The notes below the pieces were generated by a model that did no database searches, was not told the DNA's origin, and saw nothing but the letters and a program-made list of their open reading frames with translations. Below, piece after piece: positions 1 to 9,595 of a stretch of 64,000 bases of DNA. Origin of the DNA: Candidatus Latescibacterota bacterium (lineage in GTDB: Bacteria > Latescibacterota > UBA2968 > UBA8231); assembly GCA_022826515.1 (NCBI GenBank), contig JAJDUT010000010.1, forward strand, positions 28,295 to 92,294, in the 5' to 3' direction. Within the stretch, counting starts at the first letter, position 1. Each line of letters opens with the position of its first letter. A program made the translations under genes and the position numbers.

Positions 1-1
1 A

Positions 2-2068
2 GTCGATCTCACCAGCGGTACACCCGTCGCTTTTGCCCGCAGCGAGGACCTAACCTACGGCGATCGGGGCCGCATTGAGTGGACCATAGACGAGCCCGAC
101 CACATTGAATACGAAATCCGCTTTGCCACGGCCGATTGCCGGCCAGCGCTAGTGCCGCAGTCCTACGTCCCCTTGGTAGGTAACGGCGACCTGCTGCGCT
201 ACAACGCCCCTAGCCCGCGCCCCTTGGTCCTGAGCAATTCCCTGCATCTAATCGACCTGACCGGCGACGGCCGAGCCGACCTAGCGGGCTGCTGGAATTA
301 CTACCATCGTCCCGGCGCGCCCATAAGCGGCTTGGTCTGCTGTCCGCGCATTGGCACCGGAGAGGACTTGCTCTTTGGCGATATGGCGCGCCTGCGCTAT
401 GTCGAGGATGGCGAATTAAAGCACTTTCCCGGTGTGTACGTGCGGGTCGCCTTTGCCGATATGGACGGCGACGGGCTGGTCGATTTGGCCTTTGCCGACC
501 GCAGTGGCAGTCAGGTCGCCTTCTTTCGCAACACGGGACAGCGCGACGAGGGCAACCTGCCGCTCTTTGCCCCCTATGGCTCTATTGAGACCCCTTTTGC
601 GACCATTGAGCACTTGCTTCTGCAAGATATCACCGGCAACGGCGCGGTCGATTTGGTAGTCAACGGCCACCTCATTGCCAATCTCGCGGCTACCGGCGCT
701 CCCTTCCAGCCCAGCCCAGCCCAAGACTTGGGCAGTGGCCCGCACATCGCCTTTCTCGACCTAGATGGCGATGGCCGTTTGGAACTGATCGGCCTAGAAG
801 GGAGAGCTTCCGCCTACCCGCCCCCGAACCAGCCGCACGCGCTCCACCGGCGCTGTCTCACTGGCACCAATCCCATCCAGTACGGCCCACCCCAAGCCCT
901 GTCCAACGTACCCGACGCCGCGGACTGCACCCAAATAGCCGCCAGCCAAGCGCCACACCCCGGCCTCCTATTGCAGTGCAACACCTATCAGCATCTAGTC
1001 TTTTACGAATTGACTGGTCCCAGCCAGCTAGCAAGGCGCGGCCCTCTCCAAGCCCCATCGCCCCCGGTCTCCTGGAGCGATCAGGCTTGGCCCTGCGCGG
1101 CGGACTGGGACAATGACGGCGTTTGGGATCTGGTCATTGGCGGTGGCTACGGCTGGCCGCGCCTGGTGCACAACCGGGGCGACAACCAGCGTCCCGCCTT
1201 TGACGAACCGCAATTGATCCCCTCCACTGAGGGGCCCATCCGGGTACTGCGCGGCGATTTGCTGGGCGGCGATCACTGGCACAATATGGGCTACCCCTAT
1301 CCCGTGCTGGTCGATTGGGACGGCGACGGCCTGCTCGACCTGATGCTGCCCAACGAGACCAACCGCATTATCTGGCATCGCAATATAGGTACTGACAAAG
1401 TCCCTTATTTTGGGCCGCGCCAATTCATCGAAGTGGAAGGCTTCCCCGACTCGCCCCAGACCCGAGCCGAATCGGGCCTTTTGAGCGCCGACCCCGACTT
1501 GCCCAATCACCCCTACCCGACCGACCCCCGCTCGCCTTTCTTCTGGCGCACGGGCGCGGCTTTTGCCGACTGGAACGGCGACGGCCTAATGGATTTCATC
1601 ACCCACGGCTATCAGCGCCAGGCCACGCTTTTTGTTCAGTACATGCACGATGATGGCCAGCCACGGGTCAGAGCGGCTGGCCCAGTGCTATTGGAGGACG
1701 GACGCCCCATTGACGATAGCATTGTCGGTCGGCAAAAACACTGGACCGAATCCTTCCGCGCCTGCGACTGGGACGGCGATGGCTTGATCGATCTCATCTA
1801 CAATCTCGCCGGCACTGGCGAGATCTACCTCTTGCGCAATGTCGGCTCACCGCAAGAGCCCGTTTTTGCAGCCCCCCGGCAATTCAAGTGCTACGGCACT
1901 CCCATTGCCTGTACGATCCACGGCCCCAGCGCTTGGGCCGGAGATCTCAACGGCGACGGCAAGCCCGATCTCTTGGCCTGCGTCGAGTGGAGTGTGTATC
2001 CCTTTTTCGCCCACGCCGCCCTAGAGATGGACCGCCATCCGCAATATCGGATCGAATTGGTGGCATAG
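2..2068 (+). CDS. FG-GAP/VCBS repeat protein, 5' end outside the window
   Basis: The frame is open from base 2, so the gene begins upstream of the window. The GTG at 152 is only the first possible start inside it. About 688 residues are visible. At least nine calcium-loop motifs of the D-x-D/N-G-D-G-x-x-D-L type occur through the length, for example MDGDGLVDL, LDGDGRLEL, WDGDGLLDL, WNGDGLMDF and LNGDGKPDL. This is the signature of FG-GAP/VCBS repeats, which fold into integrin-like beta-propellers. Family knowledge points to an extracellular or periplasmic protein, often a polysaccharide-binding or lyase-associated propeller. The visible part has no catalytic domain that I recognise, and any signal peptide or enzyme domain would lie in the missing N-terminus. 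Confidence 0.85.
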   Translation, partial: VDLTSGTPVAFARSEDLTYGDRGRIEWTIDEPDHIEYEIRFATADCRPALVPQSYVPLVGNGDLLRYNAPSPRPLVLSNSLHLIDLTGDGRADLAGCWNYYHRPGAPISGLVCCPRIGTGEDLLFGDMARLRYVEDGELKHFPGVYVRVAFADMDGDGLVDLAFADRSGSQVAFFRNTGQRDEGNLPLFAPYGSIETPFATIEHLLLQDITGNGAVDLVVNGHLIANLAATGAPFQPSPAQDLGSGPHIAFLDLDGDGRLELIGLEGRASAYPPPNQPHALHRRCLTGTNPIQYGPPQALSNVPDAADCTQIAASQAPHPGLLLQCNTYQHLVFYELTGPSQLARRGPLQAPSPPVSWSDQAWPCAADWDNDGVWDLVIGGGYGWPRLVHNRGDNQRPAFDEPQLIPSTEGPIRVLRGDLLGGDHWHNMGYPYPVLVDWDGDGLLDLMLPNETNRIIWHRNIGTDKVPYFGPRQFIEVEGFPDSPQTRAESGLLSADPDLPNHPYPTDPRSPFFWRTGAAFADWNGDGLMDFITHGYQRQATLFVQYMHDDGQPRVRAAGPVLLEDGRPIDDSIVGRQKHWTESFRACDWDGDGLIDLIYNLAGTGEIYLLRNVGSPQEPVFAAPRQFKCYGTPIACTIHGPSAWAGDLNGDGKPDLLACVEWSVYPFFAHAALEMDRHPQYRIELVA

Positions 2069-2282
2069 GCAGGAGAGCGGTGTCGCTGAAGTAGAGTCGT
2101 CACTCTATCTCCCGTGGAAACGGGAATTCTCAGAGTCGAAAGCGAATTGTTCGCCATGGCATTTTTCGATACTTTGAACGCCCTGTGCAGGCTGCTGACG
2201 CAACCCCCCATGCCGGAGCTTCACCGATGAAAGTCCTCGTACGCCAGCGCGACCTCTCCGACGGTCACCAAGGAGATCCAAC

Positions 2283-3530
2283 GTGAAGGTTGCTAGCGTC
2301 GAACTCACCAACCTCGACGTGCCATTTGAGCAGTATGCTGGTCAGCACCTGCAATACTGGATTGCGCCGTGGCGGATCATTCAGGTGTGCAAGCTGACGC
2401 TGGACAACGGCGTTGTCGGTTGGGGTGAGACCATCCCGAATGCCACCCATGCCCGGGTACCGGACGACATCGCAGAACGCATCGTTGGCGAAGAGGCAGC
2501 GGCTTTATTGTGGCGCGACGAGCTCGGTGCCGGCGTGCAGATCGCCCTGTTCGATGCCGTGGCGAAAAACGAAAACGTCCCGATCTGCGACCTGCTGGGG
2601 CCGCGGGTACGCAACGGGTGTCCGATCTCCTGGTGGACCTGCGACATGGGCCCAGAGGATTGGGCTCGACAGTGCGAGATGGCGGTTGCGCAGGGGTATA
2701 TGTCGGCCAAGCTCAAGACGAGACCGTGGCAGGACCTGCACGCCTGCCTACAGGCGGTGCTGCGCGTAGTTCCGCCGCAATTTAAACTCGACCTCGATTT
2801 CAACGGCCATCTGGTGAATGCCGCCAATGCAGTCCCGCTGCTAAAATCGCTCGAACAGTACGAGCAACTGGCGATGATCGAGACCCCGATACCGCAGGAG
2901 GACATCGCCGGCAACCTCCAGATTCGGTCGCGGATCAACCGGCCCATCGCCATGCACGTGGACAGGCCTCCGATCATGACAGTGCTGCGCGACGACATCG
3001 CGGATGGCCTGATTATCGGGGGCGGTGCCTCGCAGCTAATGCAACAGCAGGCCGTAGTCGCAGCCGCCAACAAGCCGTTCTGGCTTCAGTTGGTCGGTAC
3101 CGGCATCACCACAACTTGGGCGGCTCACGTAGGGGCAGTCTGTCCCGAGGCCCGGTGGCCGGCCATCACCTGCATGAACATCTACCAGAGTCAGCTACTG
3201 AAGAGACCGATCGAGGTGCAGGGCGGCTACTACCCGGTTCCCGAAGGGCCCGGTCTGGGTATCGAAATTGATGAGGCGGCAGTGCAGAAGTACGCGGTGT
3301 CCTACTCGACGGTACACGAGGTTCGCCACTTTTATCGCTATGTCCGCTCCGGCGGCCAGAGTGCGCACATCGCCGGCAACAGGAGCGCTTTCCACGGGCG
3401 CTACCGGCAAGCCGGACTGCCCCTTTTCGAGGCCGACTCGACGCTCGAGGTCATCGCCGACGACGGCAGCAGCGAATTCGCCGAGTTCTACCGCGAGATC
3501 GAGCGGCGCGGCGTCCTCTTCGGGAAATAA
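2283..3530 (+). CDS. Enolase-superfamily (mandelate racemase/muconate lactonizing) enzyme
   Basis: A 415-residue protein with a GTG start set by AAGGAG about 8 bases upstream. It has the capping domain (1-130) followed by the TIM barrel. The candidate catalytic lysines are K143 and K145 (AKLK). The metal-binding strands are LDLDFNG (D170/D172) and IETP (E200), and the third strand reads AMHVDRP, with H225 and D227 where a metal-binding acid normally sits. Family members abstract the proton alpha to a carboxylate, as in sugar-acid dehydratases and racemases. The substrate cannot be assigned from sequence. The C-terminus is about 40 residues longer than usual. The downstream neighbour is a serine hydrolase on the same strand, 73 bases away, so the two may be co-transcribed. 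Confidence 0.85.
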   Translation: MKVASVELTNLDVPFEQYAGQHLQYWIAPWRIIQVCKLTLDNGVVGWGETIPNATHARVPDDIAERIVGEEAAALLWRDELGAGVQIALFDAVAKNENVPICDLLGPRVRNGCPISWWTCDMGPEDWARQCEMAVAQGYMSAKLKTRPWQDLHACLQAVLRVVPPQFKLDLDFNGHLVNAANAVPLLKSLEQYEQLAMIETPIPQEDIAGNLQIRSRINRPIAMHVDRPPIMTVLRDDIADGLIIGGGASQLMQQQAVVAAANKPFWLQLVGTGITTTWAAHVGAVCPEARWPAITCMNIYQSQLLKRPIEVQGGYYPVPEGPGLGIEIDEAAVQKYAVSYSTVHEVRHFYRYVRSGGQSAHIAGNRSAFHGRYRQAGLPLFEADSTLEVIADDGSSEFAEFYREIERRGVLFGK

Positions 3531-3603
3531 GCGCCAGCGGCGTCCGAGTTGTGAACATCCTCAAAGGAGAATAGGTGAGACTCACCAACACCTGACCAAT
3601 ACC

Positions 3604-4716
3604 ATGCCCAACTACTGTCCCACTTCCCACGACTGGCAACGACGCAGTCCCGCCCAAGCCGGCTTCGACGCCGACGAACTAGCCGCGGCATTGGCCTTCG
3701 CCCAGACCCAGGAGATCCAAGCCTCCACCAATTTGGCCGACATGCTGCCCAAGGGCGACCGCCACCCCAACGACCGCCCTTTAGGCCCCCTGAAAAAACG
3801 CGGCCCCACAGCCGGCCTGATCGTGCGGCAAGGGTATCTGGTCGCCACCTTCGGCCCGGTCGACAGCGTCGAAGTCACGTTCAGTTGCGCCAAGAGCTAT
3901 ATCTCGGCGCTGGCCGGGGTGGCCTTTGACCAAGGACTAATCCGCGATCTCGACGAACCCGTCGGCCGCACGATCTTGGACGGCGGCTTTGACGCCCCGC
4001 AAAACCAGTCCATCACTTGGCGTCATTTGCTGCAACAAACCAGCGAGTGGGAAGGCGAACTCTTCGGCATCCCCGATTGGATCGACCGCGGCCGTGAACT
4101 AGGCCAAGGTGCTGCCGAAGCCACGGTGGGCGGCGCGGCCTCTAGCGCCGACAATTACCGCGCTCTCGAACCGCCCGGCACCTTTTGGGAATACAACGAT
4201 GTACGCGTCAACCGCACGGCCCTCAGCCTGTTGCGCCTTTTCCGTGGCCCCTTACCCCTTGTGCTCAAAGAGCGCATCATGGACCCCACTGGGGCCTCTT
4301 CCACTTGGGAATGGCACGGATACGAAACCTCTTGGGTCGAAGAAAGCGGCCAACGGGTCCAATCCGTCTCCGGCGGCACGCACTGGGGCGGCGGCCTGTG
4401 GATCACCACCTACGACCACGCCCGCTTTGGCCTGCTCTTCCAGCGGCGAGGGCGCTGGAACGACCGCCAGCTCCTCTCCGACCAGTGGATTGATCACTCC
4501 CTCGCCCCCTGCCCGATCAAGCCCGAATACGGCTTCCTGTGGTGGCTCAACCACCAGCACGACATGTCCGATCTGGCCTGCCTCGACAGCTTTGCGGCGC
4601 GCGGAGCCGGCGGCAACATCGTCTTCGTCGAGCCGGAGCGCGAGCTAGTCATCGTTCTGCGCTGGTGCGGCAACGCCAAAGCCGTAATCGACCGCATCCT
4701 CGCCAGTGAAGTCTGA
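3604..4716 (+). CDS. Serine hydrolase, beta-lactamase/class C family
   Basis: A 370-residue protein from the ATG at 3604; the open frame continues upstream, overlapping the enolase gene, but only as a shadow. The motif SCAK (S94-K97) matches the catalytic SxxK of class C beta-lactamase-like esterases and peptidases. Y197 in WEYND is a candidate for the second catalytic element, and a glycine-rich GAGGN near the C-terminus fits the third. No signal peptide is visible, so it is probably cytoplasmic and more likely an esterase or amidase than an antibiotic-resistance enzyme. The good Shine-Dalgarno AAAGGAG at 3564 faces a six-codon GTG mini-ORF (3575-3595) ending 8 bases before the ATG, so initiation may be by translational coupling. 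Confidence 0.85.
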   Translation: MPNYCPTSHDWQRRSPAQAGFDADELAAALAFAQTQEIQASTNLADMLPKGDRHPNDRPLGPLKKRGPTAGLIVRQGYLVATFGPVDSVEVTFSCAKSYISALAGVAFDQGLIRDLDEPVGRTILDGGFDAPQNQSITWRHLLQQTSEWEGELFGIPDWIDRGRELGQGAAEATVGGAASSADNYRALEPPGTFWEYNDVRVNRTALSLLRLFRGPLPLVLKERIMDPTGASSTWEWHGYETSWVEESGQRVQSVSGGTHWGGGLWITTYDHARFGLLFQRRGRWNDRQLLSDQWIDHSLAPCPIKPEYGFLWWLNHQHDMSDLACLDSFAARGAGGNIVFVEPERELVIVLRWCGNAKAVIDRILASEV

Positions 4717-4797
4717 TACCCGACTAGAAAATCGCACCACGTCATCTCGTTCTTTATATTCCCCCGTTAGTGTTACTTCTAGCGGAGATACTATCCA

Positions 4798-6897
4798 ATG
4801 CGCGATGCTTGGCTCTTGGTCCTGGTCCTCGCAGCCACGGTTAGCCACGCCCAGATTGAAAAGTGGCAGATCGGCGGCAGCGGTCTGGCTTGGGACCGAG
4901 GCGACTCTCTGCAAATTTTGGTCGATTTTGCCAACGTCCCCGGTTCGATCCAACCGCGCTATCTACAGCCGGACCAAAACCTCCTTCCCCTGCTGGAAAA
5001 CTGGCAGTTCTGGCGCGTTCCCGGCGTAAGAAATCTCAGCTATGTCGATGGCTATATGCCGCGCGTTTGGAAGCGGTGGAATGGCAGGGGCGGCGACCCG
5101 ACTCAGAGTGGCGTCTTACTAGTCGATGCGGACTCCACCACCTACAACGCACCCCGCTCAGAAGGCATACAGGACCAGTTCTATACCATCGACACCGCCG
5201 TTCCGGTCCCCGCCCAGCAGTTCGGGTTCTATACGCCCCCTCAAGGATTTCGCTCCGACGGCACCCCGCTGAACACCGATGCCACCCCGGCTTTCGACGT
5301 CTCCATTGGCGACGAATCCGAGCCCGTCGTAACCGGCCCCGCCAGCAAAGCCGGCGGTGAGGATTTCTGTACCAGTAACATAGGGGTCTGGCTACTGGAA
5401 AACTGCCCTGAATCTTGGCGATCCGCCGGCTATGCACCCTTCCAACAAGTGGTGGCCAGCGTGGCTGAAAACCTCGACCCCACCGTCCACGTCGATTTCC
5501 CCCGCCAGTACGTGCGCTACTTCCGCTGGCGGCGGCAACTGTCGGTCCTCGACGAAGAGGCGGTTGACATCTGCCCGACCTGCGGCGGCGCGGGCGTCCA
5601 AGCCCATGCGCTCAAGGGTTCCATCGGCGGCTTCGAGATCTTCGCCGAGGGCGTGCCGCAACGCGCCGTTTACCTCAGCCGGATCGTCGATCTCGGCCAG
5701 GCCGTCAACTTTGGCCGCCTGCATTGGTCGGCAACGCCGCTGCGACTGGAAAACGGCGCAGTCGTCGAAGCGCCCGACGCCCAAGTCTGGCTCAAGGCCG
5801 AAGTTCGCATCGGACGCGACGACGATCCCGCGACGTACAACGAGTTCACGGACCTCGGACGCGAAAAGGAAGTTTCGCGCGAGCACTACGAGTCACTCAC
5901 GCCGCAGTTCACTCGCGACCCCCAACCCGGGTTGCGCGCCCCGATAGGCTACGACAGCGACAACTGGTCCTTCTGGTCGGTGCCCGCTACCAAATCCGGG
6001 GAGCACCTCAGACTCAGAAGCGGCTCGTACCTACAGCTCAATCTCTCGCTGGAAAGCCGGGACTTCGACGCGTGGATCCGCCTCGATTCGCTGTGGATCG
6101 AGATCGCGCCACTCCTAGCCGAAGAGGTCGTCGCCGAGGTGGCCCGACTGGACGATCTGCAACCGGTCCGGGGCATCGTCGAGGTGGAATTGGGCCAATG
6201 GACCGAATTCGCCTACCAGATCAGGGCCGAATTTGCGGACGGGGCCGGGTTCGACGCGTTGCACATCAGCACCGGTAGCCGCCCCACCTTCCGCCGCTTG
6301 GAAATGGGCACCCCGCTTTCAGCCGTCGTTCCTGACTTGGTGCTGGAGGAGGAAGACGGCTTGACCATTCACCTAAGCGAAAGAATAACCCGCGCCAACA
6401 ACGCGCCCATCCGCGTCGTCTTCGCCAGCAAAGTGTTCGAACTGTCCCATACCTTTACGGGCGAGCTTCTCGACACCGGCAGCGAGAGCCTGCCGCAACC
6501 CATCGCACCCGGCGACGCCAGCGAGGCCATTTCGACCAGCAGCCTGCGGGTCTTGGGCGCGGCGGGCGAGTCGCCCGATTTCATCCAAGCGCTGTCCCTC
6601 TCCACGCCGGTGCTGACCCCCAACGGGGACGGAGTCCACGACAGGCTCGATATCAGTTATGCCCTGTTCCGCCTCCCCGACCCCGTGCCCGTGGCGCTGG
6701 AAGTTTACGCCCTCGACGGCCGCGGCGTCGCCCGCCTCGACAAAGGACTCCAAGGCGCTGGCCCCCAGCAACTCGTCTGGGACGGCCGCGACGAAGCAGG
6801 CCGCCTACTGCCGCCGGGCCTCTACCTGCTCTCCGTCGCACTGCAAACCGAATTCGCCCAAGCCAGACAATTGCTGCCGCTGGGCATAGCCTATTAA
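4798..6897 (+). CDS. Secreted protein with C-terminal FlgD-like Ig module
   Basis: 699 residues beginning with a clear signal peptide (cleavage near SHAQ, about residue 19). The middle is beta-rich with no domain I can name with confidence. It contains a CPTC pair near residue 260 and discoidin-like stretches such as YVRYFRWRR. The last 100 residues start with PVLTPNGDG (about residue 604) and continue with a bacterial Ig-like fold ending GLYLLSV. This resembles the FlgD_ig/CHU_C-type C-terminal modules used for surface sorting or anchoring in FCB bacteria. The next gene starts one base after the stop and has the same architecture, so the pair is probably a tandem duplication translated together. 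The function is unknown beyond an exported, surface-associated protein. Confidence 0.75.
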   Translation: MRDAWLLVLVLAATVSHAQIEKWQIGGSGLAWDRGDSLQILVDFANVPGSIQPRYLQPDQNLLPLLENWQFWRVPGVRNLSYVDGYMPRVWKRWNGRGGDPTQSGVLLVDADSTTYNAPRSEGIQDQFYTIDTAVPVPAQQFGFYTPPQGFRSDGTPLNTDATPAFDVSIGDESEPVVTGPASKAGGEDFCTSNIGVWLLENCPESWRSAGYAPFQQVVASVAENLDPTVHVDFPRQYVRYFRWRRQLSVLDEEAVDICPTCGGAGVQAHALKGSIGGFEIFAEGVPQRAVYLSRIVDLGQAVNFGRLHWSATPLRLENGAVVEAPDAQVWLKAEVRIGRDDDPATYNEFTDLGREKEVSREHYESLTPQFTRDPQPGLRAPIGYDSDNWSFWSVPATKSGEHLRLRSGSYLQLNLSLESRDFDAWIRLDSLWIEIAPLLAEEVVAEVARLDDLQPVRGIVEVELGQWTEFAYQIRAEFADGAGFDALHISTGSRPTFRRLEMGTPLSAVVPDLVLEEEDGLTIHLSERITRANNAPIRVVFASKVFELSHTFTGELLDTGSESLPQPIAPGDASEAISTSSLRVLGAAGESPDFIQALSLSTPVLTPNGDGVHDRLDISYALFRLPDPVPVALEVYALDGRGVARLDKGLQGAGPQQLVWDGRDEAGRLLPPGLYLLSVALQTEFAQARQLLPLGIAY

Positions 6898-6898
6898 C

Positions 6899-9271
6899 GT
6901 GAAGCGCACCATGCGACCCCTGCTAATTTTGCTCCTCTGCTCCGCGACGGCTCTCGGTGCCGATGCGCTCCGCTTCGCCGATGTCGCCGCGTGGGCAACG
7001 TGGGACATGCCCTATGGGCTGGTCGAGTTCGGAGACGCGGGCCAACTGCAACTGGTCAAATACCGCAAGGACATCAACGCCGTGGCCAACGCCCCGCTCT
7101 TTACCCACGGCACCCGGTCTCGGGGCGAGGCGGTAGCGGGCGGCATCTGGAAGGCCGGCAGCAATCCCGACGCTGCCGAGCGGACCATCGACGGCGACCC
7201 GGCCACCTTCTGGCAAGCGGCACCCAACGACGCCCTTGACGACTGGTTCGTGCAGGTCGATCTAGGCCGCGCAGTGCTGGCCAAGGAGATCCGCCTCACC
7301 TTCCCCGACCAGGAGGGCGCCCGCCCCTTTCGCCAGTTCAGCGTCTTCACCGCCACCGGCATCACTTCCGACCCGCTCAACGACGTCTTCATCTACCGGC
7401 CGGTCTATTTTACCACCCGTCCCAACGAGGCTGCTTCCATCGCGATCCCCCTGTCCTTCGACCTCTTGGATACCGCGCAGGTCGTCGACCGCAACCTCGA
7501 CATCGAGCCCGCTGACATCGCCAATTTTCGCCTCGTCCAGTACATCAACTTCACCGTCGAGGATTTCGATCCCGAGGGCGCGTTGGCCGAAATCGAAGTC
7601 GTCGCCGTCGGCGACAATGTCAGCCTCGGCACGCTCAACCGTGGCACTGTCCTCGACGGGCTCACTGCCCGCGGCAACGAAGGCATCCTCGACGCCGACA
7701 TGAATACCGGCAACGCCATCATTCCCACCGCCTATGAGGGGCGCGTGCGCTCCTGGCAGGAGCAAGGCACCTGGTTTTACGTCGATCTCGGTGCCACCTT
7801 CTGGCTCGACGGGCTCTTCATCTACGTAGTCAGCCCTCGCGAGGGTACTGTCGGAAGTCTAGCCGGCCCGCCTCGGGGATTCAACTTCCTGCACTCGGAC
7901 GGCACGCGTCTGACCAACTCCGAGCTGCCCACGCCCGAGGCCTTCGACTTCGCCACCCTCATCGACCAGCCCGATCTCGCCATCGGTCAAGACTACGGTG
8001 GTCGGGGTGTTCGCTACCTGCGCTACGCCTTCGCGCCGCGCCAGATCCGCTATCTGTTCTGGCACCCCCATACGACCCAAGGTTGGGCCTCGCGTTGGTA
8101 CGAGATGATGCTGTTCTCCCCCGGCCATCCCGCCCAAGTCGTTCTGCGCTCCCCCTTTATCAACCTTGGAGAAGCCGCTGGTGATGGACGCCCGAAGGTC
8201 ATCAGCAACCTTTCATGGGATGCTGATCTTCCCCCCGGAACGCGCATCGAACTGCGTTCGCGCTCGGGCAATACCCAAGGTGCAGTCTATACTTTTCACA
8301 ATAAGATCGGTGAGATTATTACAGAAGAAAAATGGCTTAGTTCACCGAAAGTGCTCAGAGGGCCGGTCGATACAACCGTTGTAGTAAGCGAAGACTGGGA
8401 CGAGTGGAGCGAGGAGTACACCTTTTCCGGCGAAGCCTTCAAATCGCAGAGCCCGCGCCGTTTTGTGCAGCTAGAAATGATCCTCTCGACAGACGACCCG
8501 CAAGTAGCGCCCGAGGTCTCCGCACTATCCATTGAGTATGAGGATGCGCTCCTGTGGGGCGTACGAGGCCGCATCGAACCGAGAAACGCCCAGCCCAACG
8601 AGGACACACGCTTCACCTATTCGGTCTTGCCCGCAAGCAACCCCGAGGACTTGGGATTCGACCTGATGCGCTTTGATCTGCCTACTGTAGCATCAGACAT
8701 CGCTGTACAAATAGGTGGCGCGGCTGTCGAGCCATCCTTTATCGACATCCGCGCCGACTCCCTACACATCGGCTTGCCTTTCTCTGTTACATCCGACTCA
8801 GTCCAGATCAGTTTCACCACCCGCGTGGTGCAAAACGCCACGCTCTTCGGCCTAGATCTAGGTTCGAGCGAACGGCCCGACTTGTGGCAATCGGTCGAGG
8901 CGGCAACGCGCCGCGCCAATATAGTCATGTTACCCGCCCTAGCAGACGCCACCCAGCTCATCGACGAGCTCTCGCTTTCCTCCCCCGTGTTGACCCCCAA
9001 CGGCGACGGTGCCAACGATGAAGTCCAGATCCGCTTTGTCGCCTTCAAGGTGACAAAGCAGACGCCCCGGGTATTTATATACGATCTAGCCGGACGACCA
9101 GTATCAGAACTCCCACCGCCGACTGTACAAGGCGCAGCCTATGTCTTTAGCTGGACCGGTCGCGATGCGGCTGGAAACCTCGTGCGGCCAGGAGCCTATC
9201 TCTATCGCATAGACCTAGGTGCCGACGCGGGCGGAGACACCACTCTGCGAACCGTCGCCATCGCCTATTGA
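6899..9271 (+). CDS. Secreted discoidin-like protein with C-terminal FlgD-like Ig module
   Basis: 790 residues. The GTG start lies 1 base after the preceding stop, with an alternative ATG at 6911. A signal peptide ends near LGADA (residue 22). Residues about 85-150 resemble an F5/8 type C (discoidin) carbohydrate-binding domain: an AERTIDGDPATFWQA segment followed by WFVQVDLGRAVLAKEIRL. A second segment near residues 295-330 (WFYVDLGATFWLDGLFIY) repeats the pattern. The C-terminus holds PVLTPNGDG (about residue 698) and an Ig-like FlgD module ending GAYLYRI. It is a paralogue of the preceding gene by architecture. I infer a surface-exposed glycan-binding protein, and I see no catalytic motif. 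Confidence 0.75.
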   Translation: MKRTMRPLLILLLCSATALGADALRFADVAAWATWDMPYGLVEFGDAGQLQLVKYRKDINAVANAPLFTHGTRSRGEAVAGGIWKAGSNPDAAERTIDGDPATFWQAAPNDALDDWFVQVDLGRAVLAKEIRLTFPDQEGARPFRQFSVFTATGITSDPLNDVFIYRPVYFTTRPNEAASIAIPLSFDLLDTAQVVDRNLDIEPADIANFRLVQYINFTVEDFDPEGALAEIEVVAVGDNVSLGTLNRGTVLDGLTARGNEGILDADMNTGNAIIPTAYEGRVRSWQEQGTWFYVDLGATFWLDGLFIYVVSPREGTVGSLAGPPRGFNFLHSDGTRLTNSELPTPEAFDFATLIDQPDLAIGQDYGGRGVRYLRYAFAPRQIRYLFWHPHTTQGWASRWYEMMLFSPGHPAQVVLRSPFINLGEAAGDGRPKVISNLSWDADLPPGTRIELRSRSGNTQGAVYTFHNKIGEIITEEKWLSSPKVLRGPVDTTVVVSEDWDEWSEEYTFSGEAFKSQSPRRFVQLEMILSTDDPQVAPEVSALSIEYEDALLWGVRGRIEPRNAQPNEDTRFTYSVLPASNPEDLGFDLMRFDLPTVASDIAVQIGGAAVEPSFIDIRADSLHIGLPFSVTSDSVQISFTTRVVQNATLFGLDLGSSERPDLWQSVEAATRRANIVMLPALADATQLIDELSLSSPVLTPNGDGANDEVQIRFVAFKVTKQTPRVFIYDLAGRPVSELPPPTVQGAAYVFSWTGRDAAGNLVRPGAYLYRIDLGADAGGDTTLRTVAIAY

Positions 9272-9281
9272 ACTGGCTGGC

Positions 9282-9310
9282 TTGACTATGTTATTCTGAG
9301 CATGTATAAA
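9282..9310 (+). promoter_or_regulatory. Sigma-70-type promoter of the toxin-antitoxin pair
   Basis: TTGACT at 9282-9287 and TATAAA at 9305-9310 are separated by 17 bases. This is a near-consensus promoter placed 34 bases before the antitoxin ATG. It suggests that the pair is transcribed independently of the upstream secreted-protein genes. Confidence 0.6.
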
Positions 9311-9343
9311 ATAACTGACGTTGGAACCTAACGAAGGCACATC

Positions 9344-9595
9344 ATGGAAAATCCACTGCAAGCAGTAGAACTGATCGGCACAATCGACGAAAAGGGGCAA
9401 CTGCATCTGGACGCGCCAATCTCCGCAGTTGGCCAAGGACGAGTTCGCGTTATCCTACTCCCAGAAGAAGCTGAAATCGGAGAGAATGAGTGGCTAAAAG
9501 CTGCGGCTAGTAATCCTGTTTTTGACTTCCTAAAAGATCCAGCCGAAGACATTTATACGCTGGATGATGGACAGCCATTCAATGACCAGAGGTAA
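9344..9595 (+). CDS. Type II antitoxin partner of a PemK/MazF-like toxin
   Basis: An 83-residue protein starting at ATG 9344. The N-terminal half (a VELIGTIDEKGQLHLD stretch followed by GRVRVILL) resembles the short beta-strand antitoxins found beside PemK/MazF toxins. The acidic C-terminal half (LKDPAEDIYTLDDGQPF) is the type of disordered tail that occupies the toxin active site. It overlaps the toxin start by 14 bases, which fits coupled translation with antitoxin first. By family knowledge it should neutralise the toxin and autoregulate the promoter at 9282-9310. The assignment rests mainly on context and general character. Confidence 0.7.
   Translation: MENPLQAVELIGTIDEKGQLHLDAPISAVGQGRVRVILLPEEAEIGENEWLKAAASNPVFDFLKDPAEDIYTLDDGQPFNDQR

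Noticed and set aside
1028..1510. Minus-strand open frame opposite the FG-GAP gene
   Set aside because: It mirrors the strongly biased codons of the plus-strand repeats and has no recognisable domain.
3268..3603. Extended N-terminus for the serine hydrolase, overlapping the enolase gene
   Set aside because: The extra 112 residues are arginine- and serine-rich shadow sequence of the enolase frame; the class C domain begins after ATG 3604.
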